Source: Akebia trifoliata
Lineage: Eukaryota; Streptophyta; Magnoliopsida; Ranunculales; Lardizabalaceae
Assembly (NCBI GenBank): GCA_017979445.1
Contig: CM030711.1
Coordinates: 44,005,560 to 44,069,559, forward strand
Direction: 5' to 3'
DNA: 64,000 bases
The notes beneath the pieces were generated by a model that saw nothing but the letters and a program-made list of their open reading frames with translations, had not been told where the DNA came from and ran no database searches. Shown piece by piece: positions 44,270 to 56,981 of the stretch. Both the position numbers and the translations under genes were made by a program. How positions within the stretch are numbered: the first letter of the stretch is position 1; each line of letters opens with the position of its first letter.

Positions 44270-47200
44270 TTAGATAAAAGGAAATATGATATACTCCGCA
44301 TAGAAAAGGTTCCAAATAAACCGATAGAAACCCTGGATTGCTTCCTGCAAAATGCAATCAACATATGAAATCAGGAAGAAAAAGAAATTACGAATGGTCT
44401 TTGTCAGAAGCATGTCGTGTTGAGTCATTAAGATCACTTGGTCATTCAAGCCACAAGTACTAAAAAAAATGCAAAAGCAGATAAAACTACAGAAAGAATA
44501 CAATTTCCCAATTTAAAGTGCAGCAAGAACTACTAGTGTATGGGTCTTTAACTTGTTTTGATAATTTTGGTGTGTACTGTGATCATACCTAATAGGCACT
44601 CTTTGTGAAACTATTCTCGACATAATAAATAGGAACTTCAATTCTTCTAAAGTTTACAAACATAAAGTCAAGTATTTCTAGCAAAATGGATATGAATGGC
44701 ATGAAATTTCTCTTCATGCCTTCAAAATAGCATTGTACAGTTAGTTTTTCCTGGTCGTAGGTGTCCTACAGAGCCAGCTACGTGGAATGCTTTTCCTTTG
44801 TCACTTGGTTCACTAGTTTATTACTGCAATTTCTTTAGTCAAGCTACCTTCACATAATAATCTTATATAATCATGGAGTTCTTCCTCAAAGCAACACAAC
44901 TATACATCTAGGATAAACCCCATTGCTAATAGAATTTCATGGAAAATGAGGTTGGCTATTACCTTGGTATAATTTGCTTGTTCTAATACCCATGCCTGCC
45001 ATGAAATAGAACATTATATTAGACGAATACCACAACCAAAATAAATTTCAAATTTAGAAAGAATGGAAGAAAACAACAATAGAAAAGTTCACCATCGAAC
45101 ACAGAAAAAGATATGAAGAAATTTGAAATTTGCCTTGGAAAAAATGCAAACTAGGCCTACAAAGTGAAAAATGCAACAGTTGAACCACGTGCATATTGCT
45201 TTAACAAGAAGTATAACTGAGGGTTAAGAGCCTTAGTACCCCTCACTTAAAGTTGAATGCCCACATTTTTCTTCAACAGCTCAATTAATTCTTAGTAAAA
45301 GAATTCTTAGACTACTTGTTCTTCGTTGTAGCTCGGATGATGAAAGATTGCACAAGGAGGAAATTGAATATCAAATTGTATCTTGAATTGTCTACCTTTC
45401 AATTATTCAACTTATCATATTTTTCTGTCAAGTGCATCTCCTTGTGTAGGTTGGCCATTACCAAGTCTCCTCTGTTGAGCTATTTGAAATGACGATACTT
45501 GTCCATTCTCTCTGATTGTGTTTCTTTCTTCTGATCAACCTTGATTCTCTTGGCTAACACAGCAACCCAATAAAAATCAGGCTCTCCATCATAAAGTCAC
45601 ATTTCTTTAGATTCAGATATAACAGTTGCTATTGTAGCACCTCCAATACATGTTGCAAGTGAGTCATGTGTGCTTCCACACTACCTGTTTTAACCTAAAA
45701 TGTCCTTGAAGAAAAGAAGGATGAACTTCACAAAAAATGGTATAAACAACTAGTTCACCAACTTCACAAAAGTACTGGAGCATTCGAGAGACCAATCACT
45801 CATAAAGGTCTTCATGCATCTTTAATGAACTCTTCCACTCATTCCTTGGATGGTGCCCATTATCTCAAATCTATCTTAGAAAAGAAAGTATAAACCAACA
45901 TTTCTAACATGTCATCAAGGAGGGGGAATCAAAACACACGGTACTCGAATGTAATTTTGTGAATTGTTCTATTGTCCAAACACGTACACAAGTCCCATCC
46001 CTCTTAGGAGTCAATAAAACTGGGACTACACAAACACTCAAATCATGCTCTCTTGCATAAAACCCATTTGTAAGACTTTTGTAACCCATTTCTGCAATTC
46101 CGCATGTTCTTTTGGGCTCATTTGAGATGTTTCCCTGTTTGGTAAGCAAAAATATATAGGAGGTATTCATTTGGGAAGCACACCCAGGATGGCATTACTA
46201 TAGTTTCTCATTAATGGTTCGAATGGATGGATTGGATGAAACTAGTGTGTTGTATGTTGTGATTTGAAGCAATTTCTTTCTCAGATGAACCTAAAACAAC
46301 CTTCACGCCATTCTTGACAAAGGAGTAGATGTTTCTAAAGCCATCATGTATAGTGCTTCCATCATGTTGCCACGACCAACACAATAACAGGTGACAAGCA
46401 CCCATACACATCAAATCATACCACACATCATCTTTATAATGTTGTCCAATCAAAAAAGAATCCAAGCATTGTTCAACTATTACGTCAATTATGAGACTGC
46501 AAACCTCTTCCATATGCGGTGATGTTAATGTACAACCAATCTTCTTATTCTTCTTCAACTACCCCACGCGTGATCATGCACGGATATGATAATTTTTATT
46601 TTTTATTTGATATATATATATGGGAAGCATTTGGAGAGCCAAACATTTTTCAAAATAGGGGTTAGAAGTTTTAGAATGAGCTGATTTTTGGTGAGGATAT
46701 ATATATATGGGAAGCGTTTGGAGAACCAAACATTTTTCAAAATGGGGGTCAGAAGTTTTAGAATGAGCTGATTTTTGGTGAGGATGATCTCTATGGTGAA
46801 GAGATCATCCTCATCAAAAATCAGCTCATTCCAAAACTTCAAAGCCTAGTTTACAAGTTGAAGAATCGGGGACCGTCCGATTTTTGTAAACCAGTTTTGA
46901 TGGGGTTAGAAGTTTCTGAATGGGCTGATTTTTTGTGAGGGTGATCTCCTCATCATAGTGATCATCCTCACAAAAAATCAGCCGATTCTGAACCTTCTAA
47001 CCCATACATTGAAAAAATGTTTGGCACAATGTTGGCTCTCTTTAGGGCCTCCGAACGCCACCCTATATATATGAAATTTCATTAACAGCCACTTTAATGA
47101 TTTAGATGACCAGTGGTACAAAAGTACAAATAACAAACTTTAACCATTAAGGCCATAATCTTCATGTAGATCATAGAGAACAAGAAAGAAAATACAAACA

Positions 47201-50200
47201 ATGAGAGGTCAAGGACTAAGAGATCTACCAAAGCAAAAAAAAAAAAAAAAAAGTAAAACAGGAAAAAATTTAGATCTGAGTTTACAACAATTTCCACTTG
47301 AAAACAAGATCATTTAAAGAAGATGCCCCTGCACTCCTTGAAAACTGATGACCAATGACAACTATTCTACTCAACGTTATTGAGAATTAATATTTATGAA
47401 AAATATTAAATGTCAACCACTTGTACAAAAGCAACATTCTGGTCATGATGGTGAGAAGAGTAGCAGTAAGTCTCAAGAAAAAACCTGGAAAATCAAAACC
47501 AACGCTAAGAAGGTATGTGCAGGTATCATTAAGTTGCGCTTGAAAGCCTGCAAAACACAATGACCACCGGACATAAACTTCAGGATCATTTCTTTGGAAA
47601 AAAAAAAAAAAAAACCTGCCAATCTTCAAACAAAGGTTGGCTGGATTTTGTGAACCAAATGCCTTTACCTGAGGCATGTAAATTGCTGCAAAGATAGCAC
47701 CAAGATAATTTGCCAGCAAAAGGCCTGAACCAAGTAATGCAATATTTCTAACACCAAGCTTTGTTGCCAAGGTTGATATCTGAAACCTAAAAAAGCAGTT
47801 TAATTAAATGGACATCAGAACACGATATAATCAAGAGGAAAATGCATAGTAATTGCAAATTTATTTTTCATTCGCTAGACTGCTAGAGCAATCGTTGACA
47901 AATTGTTGAGGATGCAATGGAGATTTTATCCATGAGGGATGATGCATTCTATCCTGAGAGAAGTAGAATTTTTATGAGTAAATTGTGGAGGTTTAAATAA
48001 TAGTTAATCTCAACAGCAACCAAGGCTATAAATATTGCATGGTAGTATTTACAAGTTACAAATAAGTTTGAGTAATTTTTATCCATAAATAAATACAGAG
48101 AACCCATTTTAAGTGCTTAAATGAAAGTTAGAATTAAAAATCACACTTTTTCACATCAATGTGCATTAGAAATGTTCCAAAACATTCTATGACAAAAATA
48201 GATACATAGAATTAAAGTTTTAAGTGATAAAATGAACCTTATAAATGGCCTATCACACTTTTGCATATCAATACACATTGAAATTCTCTTAGTTTGAATG
48301 TTTCTATCTGGATCAAATCAGAATTGATAGGGGAAGATGGTTTCTCAACCTTCTTCGTTCTTTTTTTCTTTTTCTGACCCATGATATCTGAAACTGGACA
48401 CATTAAATTGTTTTGTTTTCCATAAAATGGTAAAAGAATTTCTTTCTGTACGTGCTGATATGTTTTAGTATGCTTTGCAAAACATTGCGATATATTCAAA
48501 ATTCAGTAGATCTTTTTTCATACATAATGACGTGTTTCTGTATGTTTCACAACATATTCCACGACATTAGTGATACATTCGAAATTTCAAAACATATGGA
48601 AATATTTCATTCTGGTGTTTCACAAAATGAAACTTTGAACCGTGCTTGATCTCACAACAGAGAAGTTAAAAACTATAACTAAAAAGAAATGGCAGAATAC
48701 ATTACAAAGGAAAAGAAAAGCTGCCATCTTATGCATCCAACTTTGGATTGGTTTCACTACTTACTTGCGATCTCCCTCTACATCTGGAAGATCTTTCGTT
48801 ATAGCAATGACCAAAGCAAATAAAGTCACAAATGCTGTGATGAAAGCCACAGGTGAACTGCAGATAAAAATCAGGTTATATTATAGAGAAAGCTATAAAG
48901 GAGAGTTCATGTATTATCCACACAGCTGTATCTAATCACAATGTGTTTTCAAAATGATAAATCATGTCACCTCCACTCAAATGTAAGTTCTAGTGCAGCT
49001 CTTGTGGCATAATATACACCGAAATTTAGAAGAAAACCACGTACCTGAAAAAAAAATTATTTTAAAGTCGAAACTTAGAAAGATAGATGAGAGAAAACAA
49101 CCAACAATTGCAAGCACTAAAATAATCATTGCTTTAGTTGCTGAATAACACTGAAAAGCCAATACTACCCCTAACTTCTTATCTAATGACAGAGATCATG
49201 GCTACATTACATTATGACTACGTTAGCAATATCATAAAAGTTGAAAGCCCAATGTAGGGCAAGATGACAGGATTACAATGAGTATCTCTAACAGGCTTTC
49301 CAAAATCAATATAACCCTATCACCAACTTAAAAGTGAACAACAATTTGAGACACAATATTTTGATTAAGATAATTACCTCTGGAGGAAATATCATGAACC
49401 ACTATGTATTTTAGTAACTGAAAAAAGAAAATATATAAGGATAAACTTACTGTGGCAATAATAAGAAATGCTGCAACAGGATATCTCTTCAACCTAAACG
49501 GAGGAACAGAATATATGGTGCCAAGAAAAAGACCAAGGCAGTAAAGGGAAGTAATGAATGGGCCAAAATTGAAACCAACAATTAAAAGGCCCGCTGCAGC
49601 GAAAAATAACACCAAAAACCATGCTGACTGAACAGAAAGGTCCCCCGCAGCTATAGGTAAATAAGGCTTGTTCACCCTGTCAATGAAACAAAAAGCAACA
49701 AATCTTCAAAAACAAAGAATGACAAAAAGAAGAAATTTGCATTATTTTTTTTATTTTTTTGCTTACTTGTCGATTCCAATATCATAAATCTGATTAATGC
49801 CAACTATATAGCCATTCCCACATATAAGAGCAAAAAGACCGCTCAATGCCTTGAACAACAAAGACCACCTTATCAGATTTGAATTTTCAATCAAGGCTTT
49901 TGCTACCAAAGCACTGCAAGCAGAATGAAAAGATGAATTACGATCAACAGGACCTAGCATGATCTATAAGCAAAGCCACACAATATTAGCATTAGATGGT
50001 GATTACTTACATGGATCCCAGTGTAGTCCCACGAATTGTATGAGGCCTTAGAAATCGCCAAAATGCATCTTTGAACTCTGAAACTTTTTTCAATACTGGA
50101 TCAGATCCAGCAGCTCCAATTTGAGTGCAAGCCTGCCTAACATCCACTGTCATGTGAGTTCTACACAAGAAACTCTTGATAATATATTGCTAAAATACAT

Positions 50201-53200
50201 TGGAATTTAATTATGTAGATTTAACAAAATAAGATTTTAACTTCCAACGATTCAACAATTTGACAATCAAGTGTTGGTGGTTATCTCCCCAAAAGAAAAA
50301 GAAAAAGGTCATACTTATTTTAAACTAAAAAGGAGAAAAATCTTCCCTAGAAGCATGGTGATTACTTTCAATGTATTTTCATTCCCATAAGGCTTGAGAA
50401 GAAGTTCAACTGACAAATTTTTTTGTCATATATCTTGGTGAAAATCAATATTCCTTTTTTAAATATTTGGAGAACAGTAAATTTTGACTGACAATAATCA
50501 AATTTCAGTTATAAAAATGGAAGATTTTGGTGGAAATATTTGTAATTTATGCAGATATATTTAAAAAATAAATAAAAATCCAACAGTGCATGAATGTAGT
50601 ACGTAATAGTTTGCATTTAAGCAAGTGTTTTCCATATCAATGTGTATATGGTTAACATGACATGTATTTCTCATTTCATGTATAATATATGAGCTATTGG
50701 GCTCTCAAATACCTGTGCTAACGTGTAGCAGAACCTTATTAAGACCTATGTTTGTTTTTATGGTTGTTTTATCATTTTCTACAGTTTGAACGAAAATTTC
50801 CTCAATATTTCCATCAGTACCACGGAAATTGTATTAATTTTCAGATTAATTGCCATGTTCAGGATGACCGAAATAGACATTGAAACCATAGTTAATACTT
50901 TGCCTGGAAACATTGTGGGGGAGAAGTTGAGTCACTACCAGCTAGTTCCCTCCCAACTGTCATAAAAATGATGAATGATGACATATAGGAAAATCTTAAA
51001 AAAAGTAAATGATGCTTGAGTTGATTGATGGTTTGAACCAAAAGTATGAATACATCCAGTAACAATCCATGGATGTGAGTCTGTTTTGTCTTGATTATCA
51101 CGTAACTTTCTTAAACAATTTCTTAAGCTTTTTTCTCTTCTCTCTTAAATAATTTCTACTAAGAAGAAAATGAATCAACTATCAGAAATGATATGTGATG
51201 TAAAAAAGATTGCCTATTTACACAACCCATAACCAACATGTTCATATACTTGGTTGACACGCTCTTCTTGGTAATATACTGTATAAAGCAATTAAACGTC
51301 GACGAAACCATATCTTTGAAATCGAAGAGATTAAAATATCTTTATTGGTTAGAATTTACTTCTATTTAGGATTCCTTTCTATCATGCTCTATATAAACCC
51401 TACTAGGCTTCGTATATCTCATCCAACAATCAATAGACTTCAATTTCTAAGGTGGTGTCTGGGCAATTGATCATCTGAACAGGCTCTAGTTCTCGTGCCA
51501 GTTTCTTTGGCTGGCAGCATTGGCATCCCTCATTGTTGTCCGCAGGGCCTAAATCTCATAATCCAACTAAACCAACTTGTTATTCTGTCCAATGTAGCCC
51601 AACCATATTAGCCAAACCCTAACCCACTGTAATCCAGCAAAAGATACCTTTAAACTATAACGAAATAGTCCTTGCTCTAGCCTTGTAACCAAATATCCTT
51701 ACCTAGTTGGTCCAGTCAAATACATGCTGACCTTATCAAACATTGTTAACCTACTTAACAAGAAAACAAAAACATTGTTGACCTAGACAACAAGGTCCAA
51801 TCAATTTGAACCCAGTAAAACACAATGCAATGCCATAGACAAATTGCTTGAGTCTAGCAAAAATTGACTCAAGTCTCGATGGTTAAGCCTACTTCTTCAA
51901 AAAATTTGCGGGCTAATCAAAGCTCGAAATGAGACCATATAATACACAAAGGAAGCTATGGCCATGGGTCTATGGTGGGCTTACATGAAGCCCGTTTTAT
52001 GGCCCAACAGAAGCCATTGAACCTTGTTTCTTTTACCCATCTTATTCGAGCTCAGCTATTTGTTCGCCCTCTTTTTCTACACATCCAGACTTATAATTAT
52101 TATCTATGCTTGGGCATAAAACCATAGGAGAATTCTTCATCATCAGGGTAGAAAATTCTTCATCAGCAATCACGTTCGGTAGTGGGAACTAATCTTTCAG
52201 GATTTAGGCAATTGATTCCAAGGATTCAGATTTCGTCAAAACTCACAATGATCTTTGATACCAATGAGTTGGAGGGGAGGTGGAAATAGAACAATATAGA
52301 GAAAGTAATGTAACAAGTTGTACATGGATATACTAAATCATAATCTCAGTAAGATTAGGATTAGCATGATAATGAAGACTAGAGTTTTCTTTAACGTTGA
52401 AGATTAGAATTACAATTAGACTAAAATCTCAGTTAAAATTTACTTCAAATTAGGATATCTTTCTTTCATGCTCTACATAAACCTTACTAGGGTTCTTGTA
52501 ATGTAATCCACAATCAATAAACTTTTCATTTTCTATCAGTCACCGAAGGAGCATAGACTAGAACCCTCTTGCATCATCATCACGGGTAACACCAATCCCA
52601 TTTCTCCAACTCTATGTTGGCCATCCACGAAAGTGAAGGATCAATTGATACTTCACAATCTCATAGACCATATTTTGATCAACCCTAATTATTAACTCCA
52701 CAAATTTAATAAACTATGAGGTTACTGTGGAGACCATTTTTGCCACATTATTGAGATGAAGACACTTGTACTTTACTGTCAGGTGGACCCTAAGTTTAGA
52801 TAATAATCTGGTCTTTAAAAACCAACATTAGATGGAAATACCGATCTAAAATCAATGGGGACGCAAAGTTAACACTTTTCAAAAAATACGTTCAGTGACG
52901 TGCGACTCAACATCTTAAACTAAGTGAGGAACAGTAAGTACGATGATATTACTTTTAACCAGTTAGCTCAGTATTATCCAAAGAGCACAAATAAATATAT
53001 TAAGGCTAAAACCGAGGAAATTAGAATAAGGGTGCAAGTTAGATCTTAGATCTGTGCACGAAAAAAAAAATAATTTAACAGGTCGCTAAAAGCAGTAGAA
53101 CTGGCTTAAAATGCACATCAGAATAAAACAAGAAATTAAATGTGATCTGAGCTCTCACATGAGCCAAATCTCACCATTTAATGCAATATCTACGAGTACT

Positions 53201-56200
53201 TATCAAATCTAAGGAATGAGTGACACTCCTGACTTACTCACCCCCAAACAATGAACCATACCAACTCAACATTAATTGACCTGAGACAATGTTAATCAAA
53301 CTCGAGTATCAACATTAATAAGGGATGGACACAAAACCCAAAGGCAAAGTCATCAGCTCCTATCTAGCTCATGCAGCATTACATTTGGACAAATCATGAA
53401 ATGACACTTGTCCCTAGATTCAGACTATAGGACCCCCTCTCAAAAACTGAGAGAGCGTTGAAACAAAACAATCCCACACCTTCCCACGAATATCTTTTTG
53501 CGTTATCACTGTTCATCTTCTTCTCCATCTAAATCTTCTGCATTTTCTTGACCATCATTGCCACATTTTCACTAACAAAATCTTTAGAAGATCTTTGGCA
53601 GGCACCACACCGGGGCCTCTGCCTTCTTCCTTTTCTCCTTTAACCATTTAGAACTATTGAAGCCTTGAAGGGAAGACTCGTCAACTAAGGTCATCACTTG
53701 CATCATCTTCATCAAGGTACAAATCTAATCTCAAGGAGTGGAAGCTCTAAAGCCTCCACACTTTTGGTGTCGTCTGTAGGAAACGAGTGTAAACCTACTT
53801 CTTTCAAACCAATTTCAAACAACCTATCCCACTTCATTTTCATATCATGGATCACACCCCCCCACACCCTAGGTGCTCCTCAATACTTCCACGTTGATAT
53901 GATCGAGCAATCAGCCTTCATTGAGGCACCAACACTTCACAACCTTCATATCTAGTTTGTAGAGCTACAACATAACCTTGCTGAGCAAGGAGGCCAAATG
54001 CCCGAACTCCAACTAGAAAACATCTTTCTTAGGGCACACTTGGGGACTCGGACGAACGACCAGTCGTAGGCAAGGAAGGAATACAATGGGGGATGCAAAC
54101 TACAAATTTAGAGCTGAGGGAACTTTTCTCACCCTTCAACAACATGGAGGCAACAAAAAAAGGATTAGAAAATGTAATAGGGAGTGACCATCGTGAGGAC
54201 CTTTATGCCGCCCAAGAAGAGTATTATCCCTCTCCACCAAAACCTTAGCTCGACAAAGGACAAACTCTCATCAAGGAAACGTACCAGTACTAAGGACCAA
54301 ATCGAGTAACAAATTAAGACCCCATATCAGTTGATCGAACCAAGAGAGCATAGGAAGAGAAGAAATCACCGAACTCCTCAGGAAACAGAGAATTCAATGC
54401 TGGCCTCAAGAAGAGGCAGGGCCTCAAACCGCACAGACTTATCAATCATGCATAATTTCCAAAGCACTCCCTTTATCGAAGAAATTATTGGAGCGGCAAT
54501 GCCAGCCAACTTCAACATGCCCAAGTACAACCTGTACACTATAAGCACTGACCCCATTGACCACCGATATCACTACCAACAGATGATGATTATACAAGAG
54601 GGAAACAAAGCCCTTTTGTGCCGAGCTTTTTCGGCTAGCTTACAAGGAGTCGCTCTGATGTGATTTAGGCAACTCCCAACCAAGTCAGTAACATCGTTCT
54701 ACCACAAATGCAAGACTTTCCTAACAAAGTTCGTGAGGAGTAGAGATCAAAACAAGGATTCTGACATATTGTTCGATAGTAAGAAGAGGGCAAATGAGTA
54801 CTTGAGAGAGTACGTGAAAAGATTATGGTCTGCGATGGTGCAAATCAGTAGCTTCGACGAGAAGACAACATTATTAGCCTTCAAGGGGGGAATTCCACAA
54901 AATTCAAAAGTACCTGAGTCTTTGATGAAGAGAAAACCCAGAAACATGGACGACCTCTTGTTTAGAGCAAAGAAGTATTCACGACTAGACAATGTGCAAA
55001 GATGCGATAGAAGGGGTCCCACAGTCCAAGTTCCACCACTAGCACCCGTACCCGCTTATATCAACATAGAGCATGTTCCAATCCCCCAGCAATGGATTCA
55101 GCAATGAGAACCAGTAGGGCAGAGAGCCAACTACCAACCTCAATATCAAGGAGAAGCCTCAGACCAAATACATTTAGAACCATAAGGGAAGGAGAGCGGT
55201 TCCATCTCTCGATGTCTTTGCGAATCTAACTCCCTTCAACACCCCTGTGGAGAAAATTCTAGGGATCATCAAGTATGAGCCATACTTGAAGTGGCGGAGA
55301 CCCATGATAGGGAATCCAAACAACCAAGACCTAAGCAAATATTGTATGTTCCATGGAGACCACGGGCATACAACAACAATGTGCAAAATCTTGAAGTTTT
55401 CCATCGAGGATCTGGTGAGGAACGGATACCTAAGGGAGTTTGTTAGTCAGGAGGAAGGACAAATGGTTCAAAAAAAGCAGCCGAGGCATCAAGAGTTAGA
55501 CCCACAAAGCCCATAGCAATACCCAAAGCAAGGTTGGTGTGAAGAAGCAGCCGGAATAGACGAGAATGTTATCTCAATAATCCACGAAGAGTCGGTAGAA
55601 CCTGTGGAAGGGTTAGTCAAGCTTGGGATGTGGAACCAGTTGAAAAAAAAAATGGAGTTCCTACAAAGGATCTTCTAGAAAAGTCATAAAACTCTGCTGA
55701 TAGTAGAATCCTCAAACTCACAGCTCAACAACCAAGTCAAATTTTCCGATTTTGACCGAGTGGAGATACAATGTCTCCACAATTACCACCTCATGATTTG
55801 TCCAAATATAATGCCACATGGGGCATGAGTTGGATGGAAGCCGATGACTCTCTTCCTAAGCTTTGTGCCCATCCCTTATTAATGTTGATACTTGAATTTG
55901 ATTTATATTGTCTCAAGTCAATTAATGCTAAGTTGGTATGATTCACTGTTTGGGGATAGGTAAGTCAAAGAATATCCCTCATTCCTTAGATTTGATAAGT
56001 ACTCGTAGATAATACATTAAATGGTGAGATCTGGCACATGAGAGAGTTTATATCACATTTAATGTCTTGTCTTATTGTAATGTGCATTTTAAGCCCGATC
56101 TGCTGTTTTTACCGACATGATAAACTATTTGTGTTTATTTGTGCACGAATTTGAAATCTAACTTACACCCTTATTCTAATTTCCTCAATTTTAGCCTAAA

Positions 56201-56981
56201 TACCTTTGTTCGTGTTCTTTGGATAATACCGAACTAACTAGTTAAAAGTGATATCATCATACTTATTGTTCCTCACTTGGTTTAAGATGTTGAGTTGTAC
56301 GTCACTAAAAGCCTTTTCCGAGAAGTGTTACCTTTGCATCCCCATTGATTTCAGATTGGTATTTTCATCTAATGCTGATTTTCAAAGACCAGATCTATCT
56401 AAACTTAGGGTCCAACTGGCACTAAAGGACATGTGTCTTCATCTCAATAATGTGGCTGAAATGGTCTCCACAGTTACATTTCACCAGAAATTGATAGACA
56501 TAATGACACAACAAGCAAATAAAACACAAATTTCACAAAAGAATTCCTAGAACAGCAAACATACCGAGATTGAACAACAGATCGAAATGTTAATAAAGTA
56601 AAGTAGTCCAAACAAGTAATCATGAAAAACACTAAGATTCAAACTCTTGTCTGAGGTACCCAAATCGACCCACTTGAACTCATGTACATAGAAACAAAAC
56701 ACTAAGCATGGAAACACATTTAAAAGAAGAAAGAATGAAATCAAACATACCGAGATGGAGAAACGTCTTGTATGTCTGTTTGAGAAAGGTATGGTGCAAA
56801 TTCTTCTGTGAGAGAAGCTGGATTTCGATGAATTCTTGGAATTTTTTAACAAAAAACTGGTGGATTTGCAATTGGGCTTAATGGGTATATTTTGATGATG
56901 AGAAGTGGTGCTGCAATGGGGAAGAACTATAGTTGAAATTCGAAGGGAAGAAGAAGAAGGAGAGTAGATTGAGAGTTCCAT
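44270..56981 (-). CDS. HST: Homogentisate solanesyltransferase, chloroplastic
   Basis: HST is a plastid-envelope UbiA prenyltransferase that joins solanesyl diphosphate to homogentisate with loss of CO2, giving the plastoquinone-9 precursor. Ten minus-strand exons join in phase: 56751-56981, 50011-50132, 49767-49913, 49451-49676, 48971-49044, 48765-48857, 47669-47786, 47485-47547, 44963-44995, 44270-44344, 393 residues in all, close to the 386 of Arabidopsis HST. Residues 1 to about 77 ([17 protein letters not shown]...) form a Ser/Thr- and basic-rich plastid transit peptide. The first Asp-rich motif NQIYDIGID is at 158-166 and the second KDLPDVEGD at 288-296, matching the Mg-diphosphate binding sites. 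Several hydrophobic helices lie between. The C-terminus ([19 protein letters not shown]) is diagnostic. No disruption is seen; introns 1 and 8 are swollen by transposons. The exon 1 to exon 2 junction rests on one acceptor (GGCAG) and is the least certain. Confidence 0.93.
44345..44962 (-). other. HST intron 9
   Basis: AT-rich 618-base intron between the tiny 33-base exon 9 and the last exon. I see no feature in it. Confidence 0.6.
45340..46560 (-). mobile_element. Ty3/gypsy remnant in HST intron 8
   Basis: On the minus strand a protease-like region ([20 protein letters not shown] near 46390) is followed by the start of reverse transcriptase ([20 protein letters not shown] near 45990), a distal RT piece around 45650, and an integrase C-terminal piece ([12 protein letters not shown] near 45450). 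The middle of pol is deleted and frames are broken. The V-P-V-L-L-x-P-K-x-D-G-T motif fits a chromovirus-type gypsy. Confidence 0.7.
46621..47063. mobile_element. Double-hairpin MITE, copy 3, with internal duplication
   Basis: It has the same plan as the 38.8 kb copy: CCAAACATTTTTCAA start, two hairpins (about 46755-46830 and 46920-46985), TTGAAAAAATGTTTGG and GGGCCTCCGAACGCCACCC end, flanked by TATATATA. The first ~87 bases (GGGAAGC[AG]TTTGGAG to TTTTTGGTGAGGAT) are repeated in tandem at 46621 and about 46708, suggesting one copy inserted into another or a slippage duplication. It lies in HST intron 8. Confidence 0.82.
51330..52545. mobile_element. Degenerate LTR element (two similar LTR-like ends, no coding region)
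   Basis: About 120 bases at 51335-51452 and 52425-52543 are alike: AATTTACTTC, TTTCTATCATGCTCTA against TTTCTTTCATGCTCTA, TAAACC[CT]TACTAGG, CAATCAATA[GA]AC. The layout (TATA-like ATAAACC then a poly-A-signal-like AATCAATAA) suits LTR promoters. No gag or pol is recognised between them, so it is a non-autonomous or deleted element. Confidence 0.5.
52726..53760 (+). repeat. Left LTR (1035 bp)
   Basis: It begins TGTGGAG and ends CTCCACA, a 7-bp terminal inverted repeat with TG/CA ends, and the primer-binding site follows within three bases. It aligns in reverse complement with 55783-56472 over its first ~680 bases, for example AGGAAATTAGAATAAGGGTG and CTACGAGTACTTATCAAATC. Confidence 0.87.
54060..55660 (+). 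pseudogene. Gypsy gag, degenerate
   Basis: Plus-strand frames give [20 protein letters not shown], then [20 protein letters not shown] and [18 protein letters not shown] (the gag core), then [18 protein letters not shown], which resembles the C-x-x-H-x-x-x-G-H-x-T-x-x-C knuckle of gypsy gag. Stops at about 54661, 55106 and 55517 interrupt it. The coding region stops before protease, where the inverted LTR begins. Confidence 0.8.
55783..56472 (-). repeat. Right LTR, inverted and truncated (~690 bp)
   Basis: Reverse complement of 52726 to about 53405. Homology fades at about 55783-55795 (CATGATTTGTCC), so the last ~350 bases of a complete LTR are missing at its inner end. A second LTR-terminus-like GTCTCCACA occurs exactly at this inner junction (55774-55782), although the sequence beyond it is not LTR. 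Confidence 0.83.

Larger units (their letters stand above)
52726..56472 (+). mobile_element. Ty3/gypsy element with LTRs in opposite orientation
   Basis: The left LTR (52726-53760) is followed by a primer-binding site reading TTTGGTGTCGTCTGTAGGAA (from about 53763) and a plus-strand gag. The right end, from 56472 leftward to about 55783, is the reverse complement of the first ~690 bases of the left LTR. Both outer ends therefore carry the same terminus (TGTGGAGACC), and the whole unit is bounded by a perfect 5-bp duplication GTTAC (52721-52725 and 56473-56477). A normal element would have direct LTRs. Protease, reverse transcriptase and integrase are absent. Confidence 0.85.
50133..56750 (-). 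other. HST intron 1 (6.6 kb), transposon-filled
   Basis: The intron separates the transit-peptide exon from the mature-protein exons. It contains an LTR-type relic at 51330-52545 and the inverted-LTR gypsy element at 52726-56472. Between 50133 and 51300 and between 56478 and 56750 I see only AT-rich sequence. Confidence 0.8.

Noticed and set aside
52240..52275. tRNA-Met-like primer-binding site (GATACCAA) on the minus strand
   Set aside because: The nearby LTR-like repeats read as plus strand by their TATA and poly-A words, so the match is too short to set orientation.
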